Shown: one piece after another, positions 26,339 through 36,239 of the stretch | Position numbering within the stretch: position 1 is the first letter of the stretch | Layout of the letters: every line of letters starts with the position of its first letter | Source of the DNA: BMS3BBIN04 sp964552465 | GTDB taxonomy: Bacteria; Electryoneota; Electryoneia; Electryoneales; Electryoneaceae | Reading direction: 5' to 3' | Assembly: GCA_964552465.1 (NCBI GenBank) | Contig: CAZKGR010000003.1 | Span: 62,001-126,000, forward strand | Length of the DNA stretch: 64,000 bases | The notes under the pieces: model-generated | Told to the model about the DNA's origin: nothing | What the model saw: only the letters and a program-made list of their open reading frames with translations | Database searches by the model: none | Translations under genes and position numbers: made by a program

Positions 26339-29300
26339 GTGAACCCTTCCGGATGGCGCCGTGAGCAGCGTCGGGTGGACGCTCTGCAGTTTTTCACCTT
26401 CGCGCTGTTCCTGCTGTTAATATTTCCCAATTTTGCGTTCGCGCAAATCGGCGTGGAACTCCAACCGAGAGTTCCCGGCTGGTTTGATGCGGATGCAAAT
26501 CTCAGTGATCCCAAACCTTACCGGGCTTTTGGCGCCGATAGCCTCGCTCAATTCAACATCGAAACGGCTCTCTTCCGCACTGAAACTGAACTCGACACTG
26601 TTCGCGGCTACTACGTATCCACCCGCGAGTTGTTTGGTCGCCAGTACGGACGGGAAGTGGTCGAATCTCGTGAAGATTATCGAAATTACCGTTTTGTCCG
26701 AGATCGTAAGCAGAGCTTGCGGGACGATTTCTATGATCGCATCGAACGTCCAACTTCAGATACGGGCAGTGATGCTATTGAGATCACAGTCCCCTTCAAG
26801 ATCAGAAACAAGACCTTCCGCAGGATCTTTGGTGGCGATCGCGTTGGTTTGAGAGTATCGGGCAAGATTACCATCGACGGTGGACTCCGTCGAGAAACCT
26901 CAGATCAGGTCATTACAACCCAGAACGACCAAACCAATTACAACTTCAAGATTGACCAGACGCAGCAGTTTAGAATTGTAGGTAAGGTTGGAGACAAGGT
27001 TTCGGTCGAGATTGACCAGGATTCAGAGCGTGTTTTCGAATTCGAGAATGCAGTCAAATTGACTTATACCGGTTATGAAGATGAGATCATTCAGTCTATC
27101 GAAGCGGGAAATGTTTCGCTCACGCTTCCCGGCACACAATTGGCGACCATGACCTCGCGAAATGAGGGTCTGTTTGGTTTCAAGACTGTCAGCCAGGTTG
27201 GGCCGTTGTCCGTCACAACGATTGCATCGCTTCAAAAAGGTGAGAAGAATAAACTCAGTTACACCGGCGGGAGTGAGTCTCAGACAAACGACGTAGATGA
27301 CAAGGAATACCTGGCGAATCAGTATTTCTTCCTCGACTACGACTACCGTGAAACCTACTCGAAATTCACAATTGACTATGATCGAATTGTATCTGTTTCG
27401 CCCATTGAGCGTCTGGAAGTTTACCGAAGTGTTCAGCAAGCTGATGTTTCAACCTTACTCGAAGGCTGGGCGTTATATGATGAATCGCAACAAAATACAG
27501 ATTTTGTACCGAACATGACGGGTGCGAATGCGGATCAAATATCGGAGATGGTTGATGCCCTATCCGCAGATCCAAACCTTCATTCAGCCAGCTGGGCGGA
27601 GAAGGGATTTTTTGAGCTTCTGACCGAGGGTGTAGACTACGAATACAACAGGAATTTTGGTTGGATCAGGCTCAAATATCCGTCCTACACAGATCAAGTT
27701 ATCGCAGTTGCATATAAGCGTGAAAACAGTGCCATTGAGGTTGGGACTCTGTCCCCACCTGGAAACAAAGTTGTTCTTAAGCTGATCAAGCCAAAGAACC
27801 CGCATCCCACGAATCTGACATGGAATTTGGAATGGAAGCACGTCTATTGGGTCGGTACGACGGGCCTGAAGGAAGGTGACTTCGGGTTCAATCTTCTTCG
27901 CAATGACAACGAGCGTTCAAGAACCAACGCAGTTGGCAAGAGTTGGCTCGAAGTGTTCGGGCTTGACGTGTTTAATAGTGATAATTCCAAATCACCTGAT
28001 GGCCAGATTGATCCTTATTGGATCAAATACAACTACGGCGAAATTGAGTTTCCAGATCTTCGTCCTTTTGATCCTGTTGGCTATATCGTTGGTGGCGACT
28101 CGGTTTTCACTGAGCTGGATGAGTCACTGTTAAATAGTAACATATACGATGAACTCGAGGGTGGAACGGAAACCATCATTAAGAATTTCATCCTTCAATC
28201 TGAATACAGCAATGCGTCAGCAAATATTAATCTGGGTATCAATGTTCTGGCTGGTTCGGAAGAGGTATTCGTCAATGGTGCGCTGCAAAAGAAGGATGTG
28301 GACTACATCATTGACTACCTGTCCGGGCAGATTACAATTCTCAATCAGGCGGCATTCGATGCTAATGCAAACCTCGAGATTAAGTATGAATCCGGTGAGA
28401 TTTTCCAGCTTGATCAGCGGACGATGTTGGGAATTAGACTCGAATACGCGTTATGGGAAGACAGTTTCATTGGTCTGACACTGCTGAACTTTAACGAAAA
28501 ACCAATTGAGAAACGCGTAAAGATCGGAAATGAACCCCTTCAGAATTTCATTTGGGATATGAACGCCAGGCTGCGTTTTCACCCATATTTGATGACGCAG
28601 ATGGTAAACGCGATTCCATTCATCAATACTGATGAACCATCTGAAATCATGTTCGAAGGTGAGATTGCACAGGTTTTCCCGAATCCAAACAACCTCAATA
28701 ATTCATCTACGGGTGACAATGACGGTGTTGCCTATATCGATGATTTTGAGGCCTCTGAACGCTCAACTCCGATGGGAATTCTGCGAAAGAACTGGAGTCA
28801 CGCATCTCACCCATTATACCTACCGATGGGCAACTCAAAGACTTCAATCTATGATGAATATGATGTTCGCAGTCACCTGTACTGGTACAACCCTTATACA
28901 CGAGTTCAGATCAAAGATATCTGGCCTAACCGCGAATTGAACAACAATGTTCCGAACGAGACAGATGTACTTCGCCTGGAAGTCGATCCCCAGACAAACG
29001 ATCTTCGCCGCGAGGATGTAGATCCAGAGATCACATGGAACGGTGTAATGCGGGCGATATCATCTGGTTTCCGGAACCAGACGAATTCAAAGTTCGTTGA
29101 GATCATGATGAAGTGGGATGGAGGCGGACCGGATGCAACCTTCTACTTCGACATGGGGCAGATTAGCGAAGATTACATACCGAATAATGAGCTGGATTCT
29201 GAGGACGAACCTGTATTTCAAGATTCCCAGCAAGGCAATAGCATCCTCGATGACGGCGAGGATATTGGTCTCGATGGTCGGGCGGGGAACGATCCACCAT

Positions 29301-32300
29301 GGGAGGTTGATTCAAACACTCCGTGGACCGTTGAAAGTCAGGGGTATGATTACACATCCAAGGCCTACGACTGGTGGGACTTGAACGATGATGGTGAGCA
29401 CACTCCTGGTGAGATTGGAACAACAGATCCTGACAATCGCCCCGAACCATTCTCCAGCGATAATTGGCAATTCGATCGAGGTAATGCCAATAGCGTCGAT
29501 CAGATCAACGGTACTGAAAACAGTGGGAACGATGAAGTTCGTTATCCAGATACTGAGGATTTGGACGGCGACCTGAACCTGAACCTCTCAAACAAGTTTT
29601 TCCGCTATCAGTTCCGAATGAATGATCTGGAGCATCAAGCAAAATATATCCGAGGTGGTCAGAATAATGAAAAGGGATGGCGACTGGTTCGCATCCCGAT
29701 TGAAGATGTATTCGATGAAGTGAATGCGCCCGATCTGACCCAGATCGAATTCGTTAGAATTTGGGTAGGTGAACTTTCGTATTCAGCGACAATTCAAATT
29801 GCACAGTTGGATCTCGTCGGAAATGAATGGCGTGAAGATCCAATCGTCAACGCAGTTACCGGCGATACCACGGTGTATGTATCCGCATCTACGATTAACA
29901 CGTTTGATAATCCCGAAGATTACTCTCCACCCGCTGGAGTGGCGGGCGAGATCGATCCGATTACCAATATTCGTTCCAAGGAACAAGCGCTGGTGCTAAA
30001 CTTGCGTGATATGCCCAGTGCGTCCGAAGGTCAATTGACCAAGTACCTCAACAATCCTCATGATCTGCGTGAGTATCGCCAGCTTAAAATGTTCGTTCAT
30101 GGTGGAGGAAGAAATCCGGAGAATCTGGAAAACAAGACCTTGGAATTTTTCCTTCGTTTCGGTGCGAATCTGGAAGGCGTAAACACTGCTTATTACGAAT
30201 ATTCATTACCACTCGAACAAGGTTGGTCCGACAATACGATCACCGTTGATTTGGATCGGTTGACAAGTCTAAAAAAGAAGGCGGAAGATTCAGGAGAGAA
30301 CATTGCGTCGGAACTGCTCGCGAACGGGCATTCTCTGAAGGTAATCGGGTCGCCATCAATCGGAAATATCAGCTATTACGCAGTAGGTGTCAGGAATTCG
30401 GGGCGCTCAGTTTCGCGTGATGAAGAAATTGAAGTTTGGGTTGACGAGCTTCGACTCTCTGGTGTTCGCCGGGAACGTGGGCTGGCAATGCGTAGCTCGC
30501 TGGACTTGAGTTTCGCGGATCTGATTGAAGTCAAGACGAACATGAAACAATCGGATGCAGAATTTCACCAGGTTGATCAACGCACAGGTTCTGATAAAAG
30601 CAGCCTTGACGCATCTGTGAGCGGCTCGCTCCAGCTGGACAAGTTTCTGGATCCTGCTTTGGGTATTCGCTTGCCGTTGCGTGCGAGTGTGTCCAGTAAT
30701 TTGAGTATTCCGAAATACACGTCGAATAATGGTGATGTACGTACTGAAAGCCTGGTTGATGAGGGCGAACTGAATGTCTGGAGACGGTTCGGCGAGATGG
30801 CGTTGAGCAAGAAACACTTCCAGGATCGCTATCTGCTGGATGAAAACGGAGATATCGTTGTCCATGAATTGACCGGACTGCCGCTTCAGGATTTATCGCA
30901 GTGGGGCGTTGATACGCTGTTCACTACCTCCCAGAACTATTCATGGAGTCTGGGATATTCCAAGAGCCGAGAGAGTGGTCATTGGTTGCCGAAATACACT
31001 GTTGACAAGCTGAATGTCAGCTACAATCGTGGTGAAAAGTACTCTTCAAGCCTTGGCCAGCAATTCAGCAAAACGTTCACGAGCAGAGGAAGTGTCGGCT
31101 ATTCGCTTCCAATTGAACGGCAGGAGTTGGATGTTTTTGGATGGACACAGAACATACCTGTCATGGATTTGCTCACCGACAGCAAATTCAACTATCTCCC
31201 GACGCGCATAAACGCAGGAATTGATGCATCAGAAAATGTTGGTTCTCAGAAGAATCGAAACTCACTTGAGCGACCGTCATACAAATTAACATTAGCTCGC
31301 GATTGGGGAACCAGCTTCAGCCCGTTCCGGTCCATGTCGTTTGACTACGATTACTCTGTCAATTCTCAATTGGTACGTGAAGACAGCATTCGTCAGCAGA
31401 TATTGTATGATGACCAATCGGAAGCTGCCCGTCAGTTGATTTTTGACCCCGGAACGAACGACCAACAGATGGTTGACGAGTTGATACTGGATTTGACAAC
31501 CGTAGGCAACGACCAACTTGTGATCGATCTGGGTAATGCAGCACAAGATAGTTTGGATAATGGCGTATTACCTGATGTTGTCCTCGAATACATATACCAG
31601 CAGGCAGAATTTCTGGGTATTCTGCAAGATCTGAAGCAACCGTGGGACCGAGTTGGACAAGATGATTCTCGGTATACGGATACATTCTGGACCGCGATGA
31701 ATCTGCCATTTGCAGATACGCAGAAATCACAAAATGTCCGTTTCAACTACAATCCAAACATCGTCAGTTGGTTGACTACCAGCTTTGACTACAGTAGCCG
31801 ATATACGTGGAACTGGGCAAGCTTCAAGTACACTGGACGTACGGTTCAAACCAGCAATAACCTCGGTGGTAGCCTGTCATTCAGGATTCGACAGCTTATT
31901 CCGGCGGAATCAGGCAGCGGGAGTGTCCAGGATGAACAGGCACGCGATTTTGCCCGAATGCTGGGACGGGAAGATGAGTTTGAGCGTCTTGAAGGAGAAG
32001 ACGGAGAAGAAGGTGAAGAAGGAGACGATGAGGAGAGAGAAGGACCGTCGGATGAAGAGTTGGCTCGTCAACGTCAGAAGCAGCTCCTGCGTGCGATTAA
32101 CCCGCTCAATCTCGGAATGGGATTCCTTCGTCGATTGAATGACATACGTGTGAACTACAGTCAGTCAACGGCGTTTACCGATCCAGGTGTTGAGGATGGA
32201 ACACCAGGTTTGCTTTATCGCCTGGGCTTCACTGGTGATTCAGGTTTAAAACAGGTGCCGGGCCAAACTTCAGTCTCAAGTAGCAGTCGCACAGACGACT

Positions 32301-33112
32301 ATCGCGTCAGTACGGGTGTTGATTGGTCCACACGTCTGAGTACGACCGTGAATTACAACATAAAGTTCTCACATTCGAGCGGAAATAAAATCTCGGGATC
32401 CACTTCCCGTTCCGCATTCTTCCTGTACAACAAGGATTCTCGCTCACTATCTAAGCTGGATATCCCCGATTACCAGCTTCGCTGGACAGGATTGGAGCAA
32501 TTTGGTCCATTGAAGGACATTGCCCAGACGATCTCCTTCGACCATAGCTATACTGGTAAGTATGATGAGAAATGGGATCAGATCAATCTAACCGAAGAGG
32601 AGGGTGGCGGAACCCGACGTCAGGTTCAATCACGTGCATGGGATCGCCAATTCAGTCCGCTCGCCGGGTTCAACATAACGTGGAATCATGGTATCAGTAC
32701 CACAGCTCGGTACACTTGGTCGCAGAACTACAATGAAACACCCAGCAACAGCACCCGGACGCGTAAGACATCGAAGGGAATCACGCTATCTGCTAGCTAT
32801 ACACGCAAAACTGGTTTCCGTATTCCGATCCCAGTCTGGCCGTTCAAGAACAAACGATTCGACAACGAGACAACGTTCTCGTTAAATTTCGACCAAACAC
32901 AGAGCGATAACGAAACGCAGCGTGAAGGTTCAGATTTCGAGCAGGTGCAAGGGAAGAATATGAGCTGGTCGATTGGTCCTTCAGTGAACTATCGGTTTTC
33001 GCGTAACGTGAATGGTTCTATTCGCTATAAGTATGGCGTTACAGAACGAGACCACAATACGACTAAGTTTCAGGAGTTCGGCATCAACGTCCAGATCACC
33101 ATTCGAGGTTAA
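26339..33112 (+). CDS. sprA: Type IX secretion translocon SprA/Sov
   Basis: Giant outer-membrane barrel through which T9SS cargo passes. 2257 residues, close to Bacteroidetes SprA/Sov. GTG start; N terminus with signal peptide (LQFFTFALFLLLIFPNFAFA). Seen: SprA family phrases such as ITIDGGLRRETSDQ, VGDKVSVEIDQDSERVFEFEN, IQSIEAGNVSLTLPG, FFLDYDYRETYSKF, GVMRAISSGFRNQTNSKF, IDDFEASER and EIEVWVDELRLSGVRRERGLAMR, then a C-terminal half of aromatic beta strands (NVNGSIRYKYGVTERDHN). Odd: an acidic Glu/Asp/Gly insert at about residues 1885-1902. The gene stands alone, with no other T9SS gene beside it; cargo-like genes are at 42437 and 49598. Confidence 0.93.
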   Translation: MNPSGWRREQRRVDALQFFTFALFLLLIFPNFAFAQIGVELQPRVPGWFDADANLSDPKPYRAFGADSLAQFNIETALFRTETELDTVRGYYVSTRELFGRQYGREVVESREDYRNYRFVRDRKQSLRDDFYDRIERPTSDTGSDAIEITVPFKIRNKTFRRIFGGDRVGLRVSGKITIDGGLRRETSDQVITTQNDQTNYNFKIDQTQQFRIVGKVGDKVSVEIDQDSERVFEFENAVKLTYTGYEDEIIQSIEAGNVSLTLPGTQLATMTSRNEGLFGFKTVSQVGPLSVTTIASLQKGEKNKLSYTGGSESQTNDVDDKEYLANQYFFLDYDYRETYSKFTIDYDRIVSVSPIERLEVYRSVQQADVSTLLEGWALYDESQQNTDFVPNMTGANADQISEMVDALSADPNLHSASWAEKGFFELLTEGVDYEYNRNFGWIRLKYPSYTDQVIAVAYKRENSAIEVGTLSPPGNKVVLKLIKPKNPHPTNLTWNLEWKHVYWVGTTGLKEGDFGFNLLRNDNERSRTNAVGKSWLEVFGLDVFNSDNSKSPDGQIDPYWIKYNYGEIEFPDLRPFDPVGYIVGGDSVFTELDESLLNSNIYDELEGGTETIIKNFILQSEYSNASANINLGINVLAGSEEVFVNGALQKKDVDYIIDYLSGQITILNQAAFDANANLEIKYESGEIFQLDQRTMLGIRLEYALWEDSFIGLTLLNFNEKPIEKRVKIGNEPLQNFIWDMNARLRFHPYLMTQMVNAIPFINTDEPSEIMFEGEIAQVFPNPNNLNNSSTGDNDGVAYIDDFEASERSTPMGILRKNWSHASHPLYLPMGNSKTSIYDEYDVRSHLYWYNPYTRVQIKDIWPNRELNNNVPNETDVLRLEVDPQTNDLRREDVDPEITWNGVMRAISSGFRNQTNSKFVEIMMKWDGGGPDATFYFDMGQISEDYIPNNELDSEDEPVFQDSQQGNSILDDGEDIGLDGRAGNDPPWEVDSNTPWTVESQGYDYTSKAYDWWDLNDDGEHTPGEIGTTDPDNRPEPFSSDNWQFDRGNANSVDQINGTENSGNDEVRYPDTEDLDGDLNLNLSNKFFRYQFRMNDLEHQAKYIRGGQNNEKGWRLVRIPIEDVFDEVNAPDLTQIEFVRIWVGELSYSATIQIAQLDLVGNEWREDPIVNAVTGDTTVYVSASTINTFDNPEDYSPPAGVAGEIDPITNIRSKEQALVLNLRDMPSASEGQLTKYLNNPHDLREYRQLKMFVHGGGRNPENLENKTLEFFLRFGANLEGVNTAYYEYSLPLEQGWSDNTITVDLDRLTSLKKKAEDSGENIASELLANGHSLKVIGSPSIGNISYYAVGVRNSGRSVSRDEEIEVWVDELRLSGVRRERGLAMRSSLDLSFADLIEVKTNMKQSDAEFHQVDQRTGSDKSSLDASVSGSLQLDKFLDPALGIRLPLRASVSSNLSIPKYTSNNGDVRTESLVDEGELNVWRRFGEMALSKKHFQDRYLLDENGDIVVHELTGLPLQDLSQWGVDTLFTTSQNYSWSLGYSKSRESGHWLPKYTVDKLNVSYNRGEKYSSSLGQQFSKTFTSRGSVGYSLPIERQELDVFGWTQNIPVMDLLTDSKFNYLPTRINAGIDASENVGSQKNRNSLERPSYKLTLARDWGTSFSPFRSMSFDYDYSVNSQLVREDSIRQQILYDDQSEAARQLIFDPGTNDQQMVDELILDLTTVGNDQLVIDLGNAAQDSLDNGVLPDVVLEYIYQQAEFLGILQDLKQPWDRVGQDDSRYTDTFWTAMNLPFADTQKSQNVRFNYNPNIVSWLTTSFDYSSRYTWNWASFKYTGRTVQTSNNLGGSLSFRIRQLIPAESGSGSVQDEQARDFARMLGREDEFERLEGEDGEEGEEGDDEEREGPSDEELARQRQKQLLRAINPLNLGMGFLRRLNDIRVNYSQSTAFTDPGVEDGTPGLLYRLGFTGDSGLKQVPGQTSVSSSSRTDDYRVSTGVDWSTRLSTTVNYNIKFSHSSGNKISGSTSRSAFFLYNKDSRSLSKLDIPDYQLRWTGLEQFGPLKDIAQTISFDHSYTGKYDEKWDQINLTEEEGGGTRRQVQSRAWDRQFSPLAGFNITWNHGISTTARYTWSQNYNETPSNSTRTRKTSKGITLSASYTRKTGFRIPIPVWPFKNKRFDNETTFSLNFDQTQSDNETQREGSDFEQVQGKNMSWSIGPSVNYRFSRNVNGSIRYKYGVTERDHNTTKFQEFGINVQITIRG

Positions 33113-33162
33113 GGTCGGACTACCTTGAAATAACTCCGGGGGTTGTTCTTTGGTGAATGTCT

Positions 33163-33190
33163 TTGATCGTCGCGAGTATCTCGCTACTTT
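33163..33190 (+). promoter_or_regulatory. Candidate glmS promoter with palindrome in the spacer
   Basis: -35 TTGATC (4 of 6), 16-bp spacer, -10 TACTTT. The spacer contains the perfect palindrome GCGAGTATCTCGC (33172-33184). A second hairpin, ATATTTGGG with CCCCAATAT (33211-33236), lies in the presumed leader. Confidence 0.3.
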
Positions 33191-33311
33191 AAAGATTCCC
33201 GCCTGATCACATATTTGGGATGGATTTCCCCAATATTTCATGTTATCCGAGCTGTGCGGGACCCAGAGTTTGATGATGTTTGATGTGTGCAGAGTTGGAA
33301 GGATAGTACCT

Positions 33312-35147
33312 ATGTGTGGGATTATCGGATACGTCGGGCAACGCCCGGCAACTCCACTGCTGATAGATGGCTTGCGACGGCTGGAGTACCGTGGCTACGA
33401 CTCTTCTGGAATCGCGTTAATGGAAGAGGGTAGGCTACAGGTGCTGAAAAAGAACGGTCGTCTAAAAGAGTTAGAAGGCATGTTGAATGGGCATGCCACT
33501 GATCTTAATTCAACAGTGGGTCTTGGTCACACTCGATGGGCGACGCATGGCGTTCCCAACGATGTTAACGCTCACCCTCATTATTCGATGGGCGAAGATC
33601 TTGCCCTCATCCATAATGGTATTATCGAGAACTACAGTGAACTGAAGGAATACTTGGGCAATGCCGGGTACACCTTCGTCAGTGATACAGATACGGAAGT
33701 CCTCGCAAACCTGATAATGGACTTCTATGAAGGCGATTTCCTGTCCGCTGTTGTGCATGCGCTCCATCGCGTTGAAGGCACGTATGGAATCGTGGTAATG
33801 CACAAGGATCATCCCCGCAGTATGGTTGTTGCCCGCAAAGGCAGTCCGTTACTTGTTGGAATTGGTGAGACAGAGTTTTTCGTTGCGTCAGATCTCGCGG
33901 CCATCGTGGAACATACCCGCGAAGTCATCTTCCTGAATGATAACGAAATCGGTATCGTTGAGGAGGGTGAGTTTCGCCATTTCAACCTGGATCAATCTCC
34001 GATATCTCGTGAGACTACTCACATAGATTTCACTCTTGAGCAGATCGAAAAAGGCGGCTATCCGCATTTCATGCTCAAGGAAATCATGGAACAGCCGCAG
34101 ACTCTTGAAGATACGATGCGTGGTCGGATGCTTTCGGACGGCAGTATCAAGCTCGGCGGGCTGAACCAGCACATGGAAGATCTTGCCAACGCTGAACGTA
34201 TTCTGCTTCTGGGTTGCGGCACGTCCTATCACGCGGGTCTTGTAGGCGAATACATCATCGAAGAGCTGGCTCGCATTCCAGTCGAGGTTGAGTACGCTTC
34301 AGAGTTCCGCTACCGTAGTCCGGTAATCCCTGAGAAAACGGTCGCCTTTGCGATTAGCCAATCGGGCGAGACGATTGACACCCTAGAAGCTTTGCGTGAA
34401 GCAAAGAAGCGTGGGGCAGTTGGTTTGGGTATTGTCAACAGTGTCGGCTCAACTATCGCACGTGAGAGCGCTGGCGGTGTATATCTGCACGCAGGCCCTG
34501 AAATCGGTGTTGCCTCGACGAAAGCGTTCACCAGCCAGGTGACTGTGCTGATCATGATTGCGTTGCTACTGCGTCAGCAACGGCGAGGGTTGGATGAAGT
34601 AAGCCTTGAAATGACGGAAGCCATGCAGACCCTTCCGGAAAAAGTAACATCACTGCTCTCCGATCATGAACAAGTGATTGACATAGCCAAGATTTTCAGC
34701 CATGCGAGCAATTTCCTCTATCTGGGTCGTGGCACGCAGTATCCGGTCGCACTCGAAGGCGCGTTAAAGCTAAAGGAAATCAGTTACATCCACGCTGAAG
34801 GATATCCAGCTGCTGAAATGAAACACGGACCGATCGCGCTGATTGACCGGATGATGCCGGTCGTCGTGCTAGCAGCTGAAAACAGAGCTGGAGAGGGTAG
34901 CAAGATTCTGTCGAACACGCAGGAAGTTCGCGCGCGTGACGGCGTTGTAATCGCGTTGGTCACTGAGGGCGATCACCGGATGGATCAGCTGGCTAACCAT
35001 GTGCTCAGCATCCCAAAAACACATCGCATGCTGGTACCGCTGCTTGCGGTGCTGCCGTTGCAGCTCCTGTCATACTATGTCGCCGACTTGCTCGGTCTCG
35101 ACATGGACAAGCCGCGCAACCTGGCAAAGTCAGTGACGGTGGAGTAG
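33312..35147 (+). CDS. glmS: Glutamine-fructose-6-phosphate aminotransferase (isomerizing)
   Basis: Makes glucosamine 6-phosphate for peptidoglycan and LPS. 611 residues from ATG 33312, with AAGGA upstream; the start is fixed because Cys2 is the N-terminal nucleophile (MCGIIGYVG). Glutaminase motifs RRLEYRGYDSSGIA, GLGHTRWATHG; two SIS domains with LLGCGTSYHAG, AISQSGETIDT, VASTKAFTSQV and the C-terminal PRNLAKSVTVE. A longer frame to 33240 is excluded by this. No glmS ribozyme is recognised upstream. Confidence 0.97.
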   Translation: MCGIIGYVGQRPATPLLIDGLRRLEYRGYDSSGIALMEEGRLQVLKKNGRLKELEGMLNGHATDLNSTVGLGHTRWATHGVPNDVNAHPHYSMGEDLALIHNGIIENYSELKEYLGNAGYTFVSDTDTEVLANLIMDFYEGDFLSAVVHALHRVEGTYGIVVMHKDHPRSMVVARKGSPLLVGIGETEFFVASDLAAIVEHTREVIFLNDNEIGIVEEGEFRHFNLDQSPISRETTHIDFTLEQIEKGGYPHFMLKEIMEQPQTLEDTMRGRMLSDGSIKLGGLNQHMEDLANAERILLLGCGTSYHAGLVGEYIIEELARIPVEVEYASEFRYRSPVIPEKTVAFAISQSGETIDTLEALREAKKRGAVGLGIVNSVGSTIARESAGGVYLHAGPEIGVASTKAFTSQVTVLIMIALLLRQQRRGLDEVSLEMTEAMQTLPEKVTSLLSDHEQVIDIAKIFSHASNFLYLGRGTQYPVALEGALKLKEISYIHAEGYPAAEMKHGPIALIDRMMPVVVLAAENRAGEGSKILSNTQEVRARDGVVIALVTEGDHRMDQLANHVLSIPKTHRMLVPLLAVLPLQLLSYYVADLLGLDMDKPRNLAKSVTVE

Positions 35148-35186
35148 GGTTGTGCACTTGCTTTGCACACGAATAGTGCGAAACAG

Positions 35187-35308
35187 GTCATTCTGAGTCC
35201 GGCAGCAGCCGGACGAAGAAGATCCAACTGGACCAGTGTTGCAGCTCTAATAGCAACCAGTATATTAGCTGGATCTTCTTCACTTCACTATGTTCATTTC
35301 AGAATGAC
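35187..35308. repeat. Nested-hairpin dispersed repeat, GTCATTCTGA family, copy 1
   Basis: The ends are inverted: GTCATTCTGA and TCAGAATGAC. Inside them lie GAAGAAGATCCA and TGGATCTTCTTC, a second inverted pair, and on the left arm a small hairpin GTCCGGC-AGCA-GCCGGAC. The whole 122-bp unit folds as a hairpin with a side hairpin. A second copy with the same ends lies at 36093-36192. Confidence 0.75.
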
Positions 35309-35340
35309 ACACTAGGCAACAGAATTTATCAGCAACATGT

Positions 35341-35370
35341 CAGCAGGCCATTGAGCCTGCTGTTTTGCTT
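35341..35370 (+). terminator. Rho-independent terminator immediately upstream of the racemase gene
   Basis: CAGCAGGC, loop CATTGA, GCCTGCTG, then TTTTGCTT. It ends directly before the GAGGGTGGA ribosome binding site of the gene at 35380. It may end glmS transcription or act as an attenuator. Confidence 0.75.
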
Positions 35371-35379
35371 GAGGGTGGA

Positions 35380-36078
35380 ATGAAAACTATCGGATTGATC
35401 GGCGGGATGAGCTGGGAGAGCACGCTGCACTACTATCGTCTGATCAACCAGGGGGTGCGTGAACGGTTGGGTGGAATTCACTCGGCTCCGATCAACATGG
35501 TCAGCGTCGAATTTCAACACATCTCAGAGATGCAGCATCAAGGTCGTTGGGATGAAGTAGGTCAAGAACTCGCGAAGGCAGCTCGTACACTGGAAATATC
35601 CGGTGTAGATGGTATTCTGATCTGCACTAACACTATGCACAAGGTCTATGACATGGTGAGCGACTCCGTGTCCGTGCCTGTATTGCACATCGCCGATGCA
35701 ACCGGTAGTGTGATCCGAGACAGGGATATTCAATCTGTCATATTACTCGGCACACGGTTTACGATGGAAAAGCCGTTCTATCGTGAACGTTTGAAGCGGG
35801 AATTCGGCTTGAACGTGATCGTGCCGGAACAACCTGACCGGGAGTCCATTCACAGCGTGATCTTCGACGAACTGGTACAGGGCAAGATCGTCGATTCCTC
35901 ACGGGACCATTTCCTCACGATCATCGAATCGTTGATCGAACGGGGTGGGGAGGGAGTGATTGCAGGATGTACGGAAATCGGGCTGTTAGTGAAACAGGAT
36001 CAGGTTACGGTGCCATATTTCGATACGTTAGAGTTGCATGCGAACGCAGCTGTGGATTTCTTGCTTGAGGTACGATGA
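35380..36078 (+). CDS. Aspartate/glutamate racemase family protein (RacX/YgeA-like)
   Basis: 232 residues from ATG 35380, preceded by GAGGGTGGA. Cofactor-independent racemase with the two catalytic cysteines in LICTNTMHK and VIAGCTEIGLL, and the N-terminal IGLIGGMSWESTLHYYR typical of the RacX/YgeA branch, which racemises various amino acids. The product could feed D-amino acids to the wall or biofilm control. Being near the pgs cluster is not close enough to link it to polyglutamate. Confidence 0.88.
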   Translation: MKTIGLIGGMSWESTLHYYRLINQGVRERLGGIHSAPINMVSVEFQHISEMQHQGRWDEVGQELAKAARTLEISGVDGILICTNTMHKVYDMVSDSVSVPVLHIADATGSVIRDRDIQSVILLGTRFTMEKPFYRERLKREFGLNVIVPEQPDRESIHSVIFDELVQGKIVDSSRDHFLTIIESLIERGGEGVIAGCTEIGLLVKQDQVTVPYFDTLELHANAAVDFLLEVR

Positions 36079-36092
36079 AATATGAACTGGAA

Positions 36093-36192
36093 GTCATCCT
36101 GAACCGCACCGTGAAACGGTGTGAGTGAAGGATCTCGTAGTTGTCGATTGACCCTGGAGAAAAGCGAGATTCTTCACTTCGTTCAGAATGAC
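36093..36192. repeat. Nested-hairpin dispersed repeat, GTCATTCTGA family, copy 2
   Basis: Ends GTCATCCTGA and TCAGAATGAC; inner arms GAAGGATCTCG and CGAGATTCTTC; left arm carries a side hairpin CACCG-TGAAA-CGGTG. It fills the convergent gap between the racemase gene and metG. Confidence 0.75.
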
Positions 36193-36239
36193 TCGTGTCA
36201 GGAACCGAGAATTATGTTCACTCCAGCCTCCAGCCTCAA

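Noticed and set aside
33113..33311. glmS ribozyme/riboswitch upstream of glmS
   Set aside because: The conserved core of the ribozyme was not found; only two palindromes and a candidate promoter are visible.
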